64,000 nt of DNA, from the NCBI GenBank assembly GCA_012842395.1, contig DUSX01000009.1, forward strand, positions 62,001 through 126,000. The letters run 5' to 3'. Origin of the DNA: Bacillota bacterium. Its GTDB lineage: Bacteria; Bacillota; SHA-98; UBA4971. A model generated the notes under the pieces. The model made no database searches and was not told the DNA's origin. It saw only the letters and a list, made by a program, of their open reading frames with translations. Of the stretch, positions 51,805 to 60,550 are shown piece by piece. Position numbers and translations under genes: made by a program. Every line of letters starts with the position of its first letter. The stretch's first letter is position 1.

Positions 51805-52848
51805 CTATCCGGCCTGGCCCGCCTTCTGGCTGCATCCATCCTTGAAGAGCGCTTCCGCCACCCGCATGATCATCGGCACGCCGCGCACCTCGGTCTCGAA
51901 GAGCGGCACTACCGCGCGGACGTCCGGGAACATCTCGTATATCTGCTTCATATAGCTTTGTTGCATCTCCACACGGTTCAGCACGAACTGCGAGGTGCCC
52001 TCGTCCAAGTCCTCCGCCTTTATCACGCCGTTCACTATGACCCCGCCCACCGGGATGCCGAAGTCGTTGAACCAACCGATGAACCTCTTGATGACCGCGA
52101 TGGGCAGCGCCTCCGGCAGCGTCACGAAGAAGAACGCCGTCTTGTCGTAGTCGCAGAGCAGCTCGCGGGCGTGTCCGATGCGGTCCCTGAACGAGAGGAG
52201 GTAATCGAGGAGCGGGTCTTTCTCCTCCTTCCTCCGGAAGGACAGCGCCTTGCGCAGGGCCGTAGCCTCCTCACGACTCTTGAGCATCTTGTTGACCCAA
52301 AGCGAGTACACCTGCGACATGCCGAGGAGGCGCCTGGCGTTGGCCGTGGGCGCGGTGTCGAAGACGTACACCTCATACTTGTCTTCGAACATGATGTTGA
52401 TCATGTTCTCGAACATGGCCGACTCCTCGAAAGCCGGGTTCATTGTGGCGGTCTGGACGAAGTCGTCGGCCTTCGTCGGGATGTCGGCGAACTTGAGGAA
52501 CATCCTGATCTTGTCGCTTATCTCGCGCTTCGACTTCTCGATAGTGTCCTTTGTGTCTATCTCGTACGCCTCAAGCCCCGGCGCGCCCTCCACCGGCTTC
52601 GGGCTCCCGAAGACGTCCTGCCCGAGGAGGCTGCTCAACGAGTGAACGGGGTTCGTGGACGCGAGGAGCGTCCGGCGGCCCTGCTTTGCGAACCAGCACG
52701 CCGCGGCGCCGGCCATCACGGTCTTCCCGACGCCGCCCTTGCCGCCGAAGAACACGTATTTGAGATGAGGCTTCGCCGCGAGGAACTCCGACATCGAGCC
52801 GGACATGGCCGGCTGCGCTGGGCTGACTGCCTGTGCCACTTTCACCAC
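51805..52848 (-). CDS. ArsA/Get3-like ATPase, subunit with altered switch I
   Basis: A 347-residue SIMIBI-class ATPase. The signature-lysine P-loop is FFGGKGGVGKT (residues 35-43). Switch I reads STNPVHSLSSLL, with Asn66 where ArsA/Get3 proteins have the catalytic Asp of DPAHS. Switch II is intact: FDTAPTANARRLL. ESAMFENMINIMFEDKYEVYVFD aligns with its neighbour. No CxxC zinc motif or membrane helix is seen. The GTG at 52848 overlaps the end of the preceding paralogous gene; an ATG at 52794 is another possible start. It is the last gene of a four-gene operon. Confidence 0.8.
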   Translation of the reverse strand: MVKVAQAVSPAQPAMSGSMSEFLAAKPHLKYVFFGGKGGVGKTVMAGAAACWFAKQGRRTLLASTNPVHSLSSLLGQDVFGSPKPVEGAPGLEAYEIDTKDTIEKSKREISDKIRMFLKFADIPTKADDFVQTATMNPAFEESAMFENMINIMFEDKYEVYVFDTAPTANARRLLGMSQVYSLWVNKMLKSREEATALRKALSFRRKEEKDPLLDYLLSFRDRIGHARELLCDYDKTAFFFVTLPEALPIAVIKRFIGWFNDFGIPVGGVIVNGVIKAEDLDEGTSQFVLNRVEMQQSYMKQIYEMFPDVRAVVPLFETEVRGVPMIMRVAEALFKDGCSQKAGQAG

Positions 52849-53837
52849 CCCCCGAACATCGCGTGGGCCATCTTTTCGATCATCGGGATGCCCCTCACGT
52901 CGCTCTCGAGCTCCGGAACGCGCCCGAGCACCTTTTCGCCGAACGATCTCTCGATCTCCTCGAGGAACCCCTTCTGCATGGTGATCCTGTTGCGCAGGTA
53001 TGTGGGGATATTCTGGCCGAGCAGTTCCTGGGGGACTACCCGGTTCACGATGTACCCGCGTATCGGCACTGAGAACTTCGCAAACATATCGGCGGCCTTC
53101 TTCGTATCCAGGATGATCATTTCCTCCGGGGTGAGCACGAAGAAAAACGCGGTCTTCCGCGAGTCTGTGAGTATACCCGACGAGGCGTTGATGCGCCCCT
53201 TGATATACTGCAGCTCGTTCAGGATCTGATCCTCCTGAAGCTCTTTCTCACGCCTCACCGTCGCCATCACGCGGTCGTACTCGCGCATCTGCTCGCGCAG
53301 GCGGGTGATCTTGCTGATCCACTGGTCGTACACCGACGCCATACTGAGGTAGTAAAGCGCGTGGCCGAGCGGCACGAGGTCGTAAATGTAGTAGTCATAC
53401 CCGCCTTTCACCACGATGTTGACGACCTCGTCGAATATGGCGCTTTCCTCCATGGCTGGCTCGGCAGACGCCGCCTGCATGTAGTTCTCGATTTCCTCAG
53501 GGATCTCTTCGAACCCGTACATGTCACGGATCTTCTGGCGGATCTCGTCCTGATACTCCTTGATGCGGCGGTCGGCATCGATCTCGCAGGCGTAGAGGTT
53601 GGGCAGTATCTCCACCTCGCCCTGCCCGAAGATGTTCCTCTCGAAGATGTCCGACAGGGACGCCTGTGGATCTACGGAGAACACCAGAACCTTGTGCCCT
53701 TTCTTGGCTAGGTAATAGGCGGTGGCAGCGGAGAAGGTGGTCTTTCCCAGGCCGCCCTTGCCGCCGTACATGATGTATCTAACGTCCGGATAATCTTCGA
53801 AGAATTTCGCCAGTGACACGGAGTCGTTCACCTCCAA
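52842..53837 (-). CDS. ArsA/Get3-like ATPase, subunit with altered switch II
   Basis: A 331-residue paralogue of the following gene. The P-loop is YGGKGGLGKTT (25-34), switch I keeps the catalytic Asp in FSVDPQASLSDIF (Asp56), but switch II reads YDLVPLGHALYYL instead of DTAPTGHTLR. A shared EPAMEESAIFDEVVNIVVKG segment supports common ancestry. Long charged helices (about 90-120 and 175-215) may form the client or partner surface. No anion-binding cysteines are apparent, so arsenite export is unlikely. It lies 51 bases after the small-protein genes. Confidence 0.8.
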   Translation of the reverse strand: MEVNDSVSLAKFFEDYPDVRYIMYGGKGGLGKTTFSAATAYYLAKKGHKVLVFSVDPQASLSDIFERNIFGQGEVEILPNLYACEIDADRRIKEYQDEIRQKIRDMYGFEEIPEEIENYMQAASAEPAMEESAIFDEVVNIVVKGGYDYYIYDLVPLGHALYYLSMASVYDQWISKITRLREQMREYDRVMATVRREKELQEDQILNELQYIKGRINASSGILTDSRKTAFFFVLTPEEMIILDTKKAADMFAKFSVPIRGYIVNRVVPQELLGQNIPTYLRNRITMQKGFLEEIERSFGEKVLGRVPELESDVRGIPMIEKMAHAMFGGW

Positions 53838-53888
53838 CTTCCAGCGGGCCCTCCAGCGGGCTTCCGCGAACCTGGGCGTCCCAGGGTT

Positions 53889-54206
53889 TCAGAATATGGC
53901 ATCCATCAGGTCCTTCTCCCTGAGCATGCGCCGCTTCCACGTGGATATCTGCGGGACTACGTAAGGCAAGAGCCGCAGCGAGTAGTAGGGCGGCAGGATG
54001 GGGACTCCGAGCATGTCGCCCATGGTGATCAGGATGAAGAGATGCTCCATGCTTGAACGGGTCTTCAGGGCGAATCTCGTCATGTCATGGGCCGCCATTC
54101 CGTAGATGAACTCTTTGGCGGCTTGGAAGAGCCCCCCATGCCTGCGGGGCGTCGTATCCTTGTTTGATTCCGTCGCGGGACCCTGTGGGATCTCAGGCGA
54201 GTTCAT
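53889..54206 (-). CDS. Small protein with YYSLRLLPY motif (paralogue 2)
   Basis: A 105-residue protein of no family I recognise. After a polar N-terminus, LFQAAKEFIYGMAAHDMTR is followed by a hydrophobic segment (HLFILITMGDMLGVPILPP), the motif PYYSLRLLPYVVPQISTWKR and the end LREKDLMDAIF. The second half aligns with the preceding gene product over its whole length. ATG 54206 follows ggaggtg; it overlaps the preceding gene by 14 bases. Operon context implies joint action with the two ArsA-like ATPases. Confidence 0.7.
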   Translation of the reverse strand: MNSPEIPQGPATESNKDTTPRRHGGLFQAAKEFIYGMAAHDMTRFALKTRSSMEHLFILITMGDMLGVPILPPYYSLRLLPYVVPQISTWKRRMLREKDLMDAIF

Positions 54207-54462
54207 GCGCAAACACCTCCGTTAGATCCTTTTCCTTGAGCACGCTGCGCTTCCAGCCGGGCATCCTGGCCGCGAGATATGGCAGAAGGCGCAGCGAATA
54301 GTACGACTGCGGAATCGGCACGCCGAGGGCGCATCCGAAGAGCGCACACATGAAGGCCTGCTCGCATGCGGCACGCCTTCGCCTCGCCGTCTCGGCTATC
54401 TCGAATCCAGTGAGACCGTAGAGAAACTCACGCGCCACACGAAGCGCCCTTTCAAACACCAT
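54193..54462 (-). CDS. Small protein with YYSLRLLPY motif (paralogue 1)
   Basis: An 89-residue protein, first gene of the ArsA-like operon. ALRVAREFLYGLTGFEIAE, a hydrophobic segment AFMCALFGCALGVPIPQ, then SYYSLRLLPYLAARMPGWKR and LKEKDLTEVF. It is clearly paralogous to the next gene product but lacks its polar N-terminal extension. ATG 54462 follows ggggagacgg. Family unknown. The hydrophobic stretch plus an amphipathic, basic segment could be a membrane-associating hairpin or a client-binding surface. Confidence 0.7.
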   Translation of the reverse strand: MVFERALRVAREFLYGLTGFEIAETARRRRAACEQAFMCALFGCALGVPIPQSYYSLRLLPYLAARMPGWKRSVLKEKDLTEVFAHELA

Positions 54463-54927
54463 TCGTCCGTCTCCCCAGTATGGGTGCCGCACGGACCCAC
54501 CGCCCGGCGCCCAACGCTCGGCGCCGGGCGCATGTACCCGTGTTGGCGTCCACAATGCGGCGTCCACCCGATGTCCATCCATGCCGTGTCATCGGACGCG
54601 GAGCCGCCCCGGCCGGGGGTGCGCACGGAACGCCGCATCCCGCGCCCGGACGACGCCACGGCGCGCCACGGCGTGCGTCTGCCGGGACGCGTCTACGTGC
54701 GAATCGGAGGCGAATCGCATGTGATTCACACGCGACACAACGATTTGCGTGTAAGCACGCGCGGGCTTCGCCTCTCGCCCATCCGCGTGATGGCAGAAGC
54801 CGCGGGGCGCGGGCCGACTGAGCCCGAGGGAAGGGAGGGCCCGCGCCCCGCCTGGGGAAGGGAAGGCCCGCGCGTGAGATTCGCCGCCGACCGCTTCTTA
54901 CAACTCTCTGCATTCTCTCGGAGGTCT
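54463..54927 (-). other. Intergenic region upstream of the ArsA-like operon
   Basis: No gene seen. It must contain the operon promoter, but no convincing -35/-10 pair stands out. GC-rich inverted repeats (gcgcccaacgctcggcgccgggcgc region near 54507) and two similar segments gaagggagggcccgcgc / gaagggaaggcccgcgc (about 54830-54873) are present. Confidence 0.3.
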
Positions 54928-56637
54928 CTATGCCTTGGCCGTCGGTGCAGCCGCGGGCGCTTTGCCAAGCTTACCGGCTCTAGCCTTACCGAACATCCTC
55001 AGGCCATCGTACGCCAGCACGAGCGCGGCGATGATCAAGAACACGGCTATCGCAGCGGATATGATGTTGCCGCCGATCGCCACACCCACGCTCTGCCCGG
55101 CGGGCGGACTCGCGGTCCCCGCCGACAGCTTTGAGGCGGTGATGATAAGGTTCCTCGTGGTGAGCACGAGCGCGGCGATGGTCGTCACGAGCATGAACAG
55201 CATCGGGTAGTACGTGAACTGCCAAGCCTTGCCCTCCTTCGCCAGCCATATGGAGGCGAGCATGAGGGCGAGCGCGGCCATGAGCTGGTTAGCACCGCCG
55301 AACAGGGTCCAGATGTAGCTCCACGTGCCCGTCATCACCAGTATGTAGGTGAGCAGCACGGCTACGAAGGCCCCCACGTAGGTGTTGCGCAGAAGGGGCA
55401 CACCCTCGCCCGCTATCTCCGCCGTGGCTATCCTCATGAACCTCACGGCGAGCTGCATGATGGTGATAGCGAGGACCACAAGCATCGCGCCGGCGAAGGC
55501 CTTGCCGAACTCCGCCCCGATCCCGAGCTTGTTGAGGAGCGCGCCGAGGCCGGCCGCGAAGATGCCCGCGGGGCCGAGCGCCTTCAGGTTCGCCCCGTAC
55601 TCGTCGAACGTCGCGAAGGAAGCGGCGCCGATTATGAGAGCGATGAGCCCGAGGAGCATCTCGAGGAACATGGAGCCGCCCGTGACGTAGCGCGTGTCGG
55701 TCTCGTTCTCAAGCTGACGCGCCGTGCCGCTGGACGACACGAGGCTATGCCAACCCGAGATCGCGCCGCACGCGATGGTGACGAAGAGGATCGGCCAGAG
55801 CGGGCCCACGCTGATGGAGAAGGTCGTGAACACCGGCACGCTGAAGTTCGGGTGACCCACCAGTATGCCGAGAACCGCGCCCAGCATGCCGAGGGCGACG
55901 AGGTAGAATGAGATGTAGTTGATGGGTTGAGTGTAGCTCCAGATGGGCAGCACCGCTCCTATGAAGCTGAACAGCAGGCCGAACACGACCCAGGCTCCGT
56001 ACGACCCCTTGATCGGGATCACGGTGCCAAGCCAGATAGCAAATATGGAAAGAACGACCATGAGGATGGTCACGGCGAGAATGTCCATCTTTTTCTTGTA
56101 AATGAGGTAGCCGGATAGTAAGCCGACCGCCATTAGCGCCAAGATGGCCAGCGGCACGCTGGGGGTTCCCTGGAGCATGCTGGCGACGATGCTGCCGAAG
56201 GCCGACACTATGAGCAGTAGATAAAAGTACATGAAGCTCAGGAGTATGACGCGACCTCTCGGGGAGATCAATTTGTAGCTCAGGGCGCCGAAGGTCTCGC
56301 CGTCGTTGCGGAGACCGATGATAGCGCTGGAATAGTCGTGGATCCACCCTATGAAGAATGTTCCCAGAAGGATCCATAGGAGCCCCGGAAGCCAGCCCCA
56401 CTGCAGCGAGATGATCGGACCCAGCACTGGGCCGAGTGCTGCGATGGACTTGAACTGATACCCGAAGAGCACGTGCTTGCTCGTGGGGATGAAGTCCACT
56501 CCGTCCATGTACATTTTGGCCGGGGTGGCCTTCTTGGGATCTACTTGGATGACCCTCTCATCAAAATACCGCGCGTACCAGTAATACCCGATTCCGGCCA
56601 CTATGAACCCGATAACCAGGGCAACAACTGAGTTCAT
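54928..56637 (-). CDS. cstA: Carbon starvation protein A (CstA family transporter)
   Basis: A 569-residue membrane protein with about 16 helices. VDFIPTSKHVLFGYQFKSIAALGPVLGPIISLQWGWLPGLLWIL is the CstA core (peptide or pyruvate transport), and IHDYSSAIIGLRNDGETFG and SGWHSLVSSSGTARQL follow. Escherichia CstA and BtsT import pyruvate; Firmicutes members are thought to do the same or take up peptides. ATG 56637 follows ggagggagaagg. The C-terminal 20 residues are Ala/Lys-rich. It stands alone. Confidence 0.92.
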   Translation of the reverse strand: MNSVVALVIGFIVAGIGYYWYARYFDERVIQVDPKKATPAKMYMDGVDFIPTSKHVLFGYQFKSIAALGPVLGPIISLQWGWLPGLLWILLGTFFIGWIHDYSSAIIGLRNDGETFGALSYKLISPRGRVILLSFMYFYLLLIVSAFGSIVASMLQGTPSVPLAILALMAVGLLSGYLIYKKKMDILAVTILMVVLSIFAIWLGTVIPIKGSYGAWVVFGLLFSFIGAVLPIWSYTQPINYISFYLVALGMLGAVLGILVGHPNFSVPVFTTFSISVGPLWPILFVTIACGAISGWHSLVSSSGTARQLENETDTRYVTGGSMFLEMLLGLIALIIGAASFATFDEYGANLKALGPAGIFAAGLGALLNKLGIGAEFGKAFAGAMLVVLAITIMQLAVRFMRIATAEIAGEGVPLLRNTYVGAFVAVLLTYILVMTGTWSYIWTLFGGANQLMAALALMLASIWLAKEGKAWQFTYYPMLFMLVTTIAALVLTTRNLIITASKLSAGTASPPAGQSVGVAIGGNIISAAIAVFLIIAALVLAYDGLRMFGKARAGKLGKAPAAAPTAKA

Positions 56638-57154
56638 CCTTCTCCCTCCTTGCCTCTCCGATTCGCATCCCTGGTTCCTCTGCCAAGCAGACCGAGGAGC
56701 CTACCGCAGTTATGACGCACGAAAGTGGAACCTGAAGCGGAACGGATCACATGCAAGCGGAAAGAAGCAAGCATCTCAGCGCGGTGTCGTGCCACCACCT
56801 CCTTGTCGTGGACCGTCTTCGCCCAGGCCCTTTGCGCAACCGTGCGGTGCGTGAACATGCCGCCGGGTTGTGCCGATTCTGACAATCCGAAGATTCTCCA
56901 GAGCATCGTGTTTTCCTGCTTGTGTCATTCCTTCAGATTATCATGGTGTTGCCCTCGCGCACCCGCCGCAGGCACGCGCCGGCCGTCGCTCGGGCGGTCT
57001 CGAAAGAGCGACGCAGGCTGGCCCAACCGACCCCAGGCTCGGACCGCAAGGGGGACCGTAAAGGCCCCTTCCTCATATATGCCGCTCGCTCTCATATATC
57101 TTTGGTACGACATCTATGAGGGATCCGCCCGAGATAGTCAGGGGTGTTTTCTGG
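56638..57154. other. Divergent intergenic region, cstA / L,D-transpeptidase
   Basis: No gene with recognisable product. Both flanking genes need promoters here, but none matches consensus well. A minus-strand frame (56634-56906) containing HRTVAQRAWAKTVHDKEVV has no good start and resembles nothing I know. Confidence 0.3.
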
Positions 57155-58297
57155 ATGGGCAGGAGACGAATGGCGCGTGGGGTGGCGCGTGGGGCGCGCG
57201 TGCTCGTGCTGGCCTTTCTCGTGGTGACGGTCGTGGCGGCGGTCGTCGCAGCGGCGGCAGCGGTTGCCGCGGTCGCGCGGCGCGTCGTTCTCTCCGCGGC
57301 GCCGGGCCCGATGCCTTCCCCGTCCGCATCGCAGCCGACACCCATTGCAGAAACCTCGCGTCGCGATCCTGCCAGTCCTGCAAGCCCTGCAAGCCGTGCG
57401 AGTCATGTAAGCCAAGAGTCAGCGAGCCGCCCACGGTCGTACAGGGTGGTCGTCCCCAAGTGTGGCGAGACGAACCGCCGCCTGTATCTTACGAAACCTC
57501 GTCTCAAGGGCAATGACGTATTGGAGCTCCAGGAGCGCCTGCGAGCGCTCGGCTTTTTCAGTGGCAAGCCCGACGGCGTCTTCGACCTGTCCACCGATGC
57601 CGCGGTCCGAGCGTTCCAGCGGGCCGTCGACCTCGAGCCTGACGGCGTCGTCACCCCCGACACGTGGCTCAAGATGGCCACGGGCCGTGCGCAAACGCTT
57701 CCCGCCCTCACGGAGGCCGAGATGCCCAGCGGCGAACGGAGGATAGTGGTTGACGTCACCAAACTGACGCTGACTCTCTATGCAGGTGACAAAGTCGTAA
57801 AGCAGTACCCCATCGCTATCGGGAAATGGCATACACCGACCCCGATCGGCGAGTTCGCCATAATCGAGAAGGATTACGCGCCCGGCGGAGCTTTCGGGTC
57901 GCGTTGGATGGGACTCAATGTCCCGTGGGGCGGATACGGCATTCACGGCACGAACAGGCCGTGGTCCATAGGCACCGCGGCGAGCGCGGGGTGTATCAGG
58001 ATGTTCAACGAGGACGTGGAGGAGCTCTTCGAGCTCGTCCCCATCAAAACGAGGGTCTTCATTGTGGGTTACGAGCCCGAAGGGGATATTACGCGCGAGC
58101 TTGGTCCCGGGGCCACTGGACAGGACGTCCAGGTGCTCCAGTACTACCTAAGACGCGAGGCGTTCGACGCAGGCCCTCTCGACGGCAGGTTCGGCGAGCG
58201 TGTCGAGGCGGCGGTGAGGGAGATGCAGAAGTTCTACGGCGTTCCCGTGACCGGCCGCGTGGGGACGAACGAGCTCTATCTGTTGGGCTTGAGGTGA
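57155..58297 (+). CDS. L,D-transpeptidase (YkuD) with two peptidoglycan-binding domains
   Basis: A 380-residue envelope protein. A basic start and one long Val/Ala-rich helix (residues 10-45) anchor it; a Ser/Pro/Ala linker follows. PG_binding_1 domain (about 112-170, LKGNDVLELQERLRALGFF), YkuD domain (about 190-310) with IHGTNRPWSIG and catalytic Cys280 in SAGCIRM, then a second PG-binding segment (about 325-380). It cross-links peptidoglycan 3-3, perhaps in the spore cortex or coat. ATG 57155 follows aggggtg; ATG 57116 is alternative. The linker contains a 9-base repeat. Confidence 0.88.
   Translation: MGRRRMARGVARGARVLVLAFLVVTVVAAVVAAAAAVAAVARRVVLSAAPGPMPSPSASQPTPIAETSRRDPASPASPASRASHVSQESASRPRSYRVVVPKCGETNRRLYLTKPRLKGNDVLELQERLRALGFFSGKPDGVFDLSTDAAVRAFQRAVDLEPDGVVTPDTWLKMATGRAQTLPALTEAEMPSGERRIVVDVTKLTLTLYAGDKVVKQYPIAIGKWHTPTPIGEFAIIEKDYAPGGAFGSRWMGLNVPWGGYGIHGTNRPWSIGTAASAGCIRMFNEDVEELFELVPIKTRVFIVGYEPEGDITRELGPGATGQDVQVLQYYLRREAFDAGPLDGRFGERVEAAVREMQKFYGVPVTGRVGTNELYLLGLR
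57368..57412 (+). repeat. 9-base tandem repeat in the L,D-transpeptidase linker
   Basis: Five imperfect copies of cctgcaagc (57368-57412) encode SPASPASRASHVS-type sequence in the extracytoplasmic linker. Copy number may vary between strains. Confidence 0.75.
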
Positions 58298-58373
58298 GGC
58301 CCGCCGCAAGCGGGGGATCGCTGCGGGCTGAGGCTTGTCGCGAGCGAACGCGCAAGCGAACGGAGGTTGCACT

Positions 58374-59870
58374 ATGCGATGGCTTCGCACGGCCGTCCTG
58401 GCTTTGCTGGTCCTCGGCGCGATCGGGTTCGCCGGCGCTGTGACCGCGGTCTTCGTCAGACCCGAGCTCATGCCGCCGGGGCCGTATCACCCCCGCGGGA
58501 TTTACTACGCGCTGCGCGGCTACCGTGTTCACCCATGGATCAGGGTGGATCCGGTGAAATCGTACACGCTGAAGGTGTGGAGCACGCGCTGGCCACTGTT
58601 CAGAGGTGGGTACGGATACGACGACCTCATCGACGAGACTAGGGCCGAGTTCCGCGCGCTCTACCCTAACGTCGAAGTGGAGTACGTGCTGCTGAGGCTC
58701 GACGAGATCGGCGAGGCCATCGCGCAGGCCGTTGACAACAACACGCAGCCGGACGTCTGCGTCGCGCCGTTCGACCCCTCCCTGGTCGAGAGCGGCGCCG
58801 TGGTGCCGGTGGACGCGTTCATGGACCGCACCGTGGCGGGTGACGCGGGGGCTGAAGCCTTCGAGCCCCGCGCCCTGCAGGCGCTGACCATCGAGGGTCG
58901 AGTGTGGGCGTGGCCCTCGTGGATCGCGGTACAGGCTTGGGCGGGAAACGCCCAGCTTCTCAGGAAAGCTGGCGTTGACGTTGAGCGGGTCATGACTTTC
59001 GGGTGGTCGTACGACGACGTCCTCGCGATGGCGCGGGCCCTGGCTGCTCAACAGGTCGGGGTCGATGAGCGCTACCGGGCTTACCCGCTCGTCCTGGAGA
59101 CGACCTCCACAGCAACTCTGGACACACTCATGAGGGCCGCGGGGAAGGCGCTAGCCGTCAACGCCGACGGCAGCCTGGCCTGGCACGGGGCGTCTCTAGC
59201 GGAAACCCTATCCTTTTTGGAGGAGGCAAGGGACGAAGACGCGTTCCCCGAGCCCGTCCCGCGAATGGGCGAGCGCATGCTCGAGCTTTTCTGGACGGGC
59301 AGAGCGGCGGTCATAGGACCGGTGGGCCCGGGTTTCGCGCGTCACGTCCGCGAACGCCTGGAGCGGATCGCGAAGGGAGAGTTCCCGTCAGCGCGGGAGG
59401 GTGTGGAGCCCGTCCTGCTCCCCATCCCACACCCGCCCGGCGGAGAGGCCAATTCCTGCACATCCGTGACTTCGGTGATGGCGTTCAGGCGTCCGGGCCC
59501 TGGCGGAGAAGACGCTGCCCGACTCGCGGTGGAGTTCGCGCGCCAACTCGCGAGGAAGGAGGCGTTGTGGCTCGCAAAGGAGATGTGCGTCGTCCCCGCC
59601 CATCTGGGCGACAGGCAGGAGGTGCTCGGGATGATCGGGCCGGACGGAGCGAGCGAACGATTCCTGACCCTGTCGGCCGCATCAGGAACGCCGTGCGGTC
59701 ACAGGTCCGCCCGCCTTGCTCTCATGGAGAAGGACGTCCGGACGCGGGCGATCGCGCCGGCGCTGGCGGAGTTCTGGGAGGGCACCCTCCGCGCCCGCGA
59801 TTTCGACGCATACGTGGCGCGGCTTCTCGCCAGCGGGGCGCCTGCGCCGGAGCGGGTGAAGAGGAATTGA
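58374..59870 (+). CDS. Extracellular solute-binding protein (family 1-like), orphan
   Basis: A 498-residue membrane-anchored binding protein: MRWLRTAVLALLVLGAIGFA is an uncleaved or cleaved signal helix, without lipobox. YTLKVWSTRWPLF, RAEFRALYPNVEVEYVLL, QPDVCVAPFDPSLVESG and FWTGRAAVIGPVG follow the ABC sugar-binding pattern. No permease or ATPase gene is nearby, so the partner is elsewhere or it acts as a sensor component. ATG 58374 follows cggaggttg. Confidence 0.75.
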   Translation: MRWLRTAVLALLVLGAIGFAGAVTAVFVRPELMPPGPYHPRGIYYALRGYRVHPWIRVDPVKSYTLKVWSTRWPLFRGGYGYDDLIDETRAEFRALYPNVEVEYVLLRLDEIGEAIAQAVDNNTQPDVCVAPFDPSLVESGAVVPVDAFMDRTVAGDAGAEAFEPRALQALTIEGRVWAWPSWIAVQAWAGNAQLLRKAGVDVERVMTFGWSYDDVLAMARALAAQQVGVDERYRAYPLVLETTSTATLDTLMRAAGKALAVNADGSLAWHGASLAETLSFLEEARDEDAFPEPVPRMGERMLELFWTGRAAVIGPVGPGFARHVRERLERIAKGEFPSAREGVEPVLLPIPHPPGGEANSCTSVTSVMAFRRPGPGGEDAARLAVEFARQLARKEALWLAKEMCVVPAHLGDRQEVLGMIGPDGASERFLTLSAASGTPCGHRSARLALMEKDVRTRAIAPALAEFWEGTLRARDFDAYVARLLASGAPAPERVKRN

Positions 59871-59947
59871 GGCGGGTTTGGCGAAGTGATAGCCAGTATG
59901 CGGGCGCCGGCCCGCGTGGCCTCGTGACGGCCAGGAGGCGGTTCCCA

Positions 59948-60550
59948 GTGCAGTCGTCCATCGTGTACAGGCTCGGGGATTCATTGTACATCAATCTCAC
60001 CAACCGCTGCACAAATGACTGCGAGTTTTGTATCCGCCGCACCTCCGACGGGGTGGGCGGCGAGCGGCTGTGGCTGGACCAGGAGCCTAGCGTGGAGCAG
60101 GTTATCGAGGAGCTTGAAAAGGCACCCACGGCCCATCTCAAGGAAGTTGTGTTCTGCGGCTTCGGTGAGCCGATGATGCGCCTGGACGAGGTGAAGGCGA
60201 TAGCGAAATGGCTCAAGGAGCGCGGGATGTACGTCAGAATGAACACTAACGGCCACGGGAACCTCATACACGGCCGCAACGTAGTGCCCGAGCTCGCTGG
60301 CCTTGTGGACTGCATGTCCATAAGCCTCAACGCCTCGAACGCGGCGGCGTATGATGCGCTGTGCCACCCCATATACGGTAGACAAGCCTTTAAAGCGGTG
60401 ATATCCTTCGCCCGGGAATGCAAGAAACACATTCCCAGGGTGGTACTCAGCGTGGTACAGGTGCCCGGTGTGAGCATATGGGGGTGCCGGAGGATCGCGT
60501 CCAAGTTGAAAGCCGAGTTTCGCGTTAGGCACTACGACTCGCACATATGA
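59948..60550 (+). CDS. TatD-linked radical SAM protein
   Basis: A 200-residue short radical SAM protein. YINLTNRCTNDCEFCIRR holds the CX3CX2C motif; VVFCGFGEPMMRLDEV and MNTNGHGNLIHGRNVVPEL are typical of the TatD-associated group (also found fused or next to TatD nuclease). Function unknown. The GTG at 59948 follows aggaggcgg. It occupies the position where Firmicutes usually have tatD before yabE, but no tatD is present in the window. Confidence 0.8.
   Translation: MQSSIVYRLGDSLYINLTNRCTNDCEFCIRRTSDGVGGERLWLDQEPSVEQVIEELEKAPTAHLKEVVFCGFGEPMMRLDEVKAIAKWLKERGMYVRMNTNGHGNLIHGRNVVPELAGLVDCMSISLNASNAAAYDALCHPIYGRQAFKAVISFARECKKHIPRVVLSVVQVPGVSIWGCRRIASKLKAEFRVRHYDSHI

Noticed and set aside
51727-53229. 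A 500-codon open frame on the plus strand
   Set aside because: Antisense to both ArsA-like ATPase genes; composition is typical of a reverse-strand shadow.
51805-53837. Arsenite-efflux ATPase ArsA
   Set aside because: No duplicated single-chain ArsA, no arsenite cysteines, no arsB/arsR nearby.
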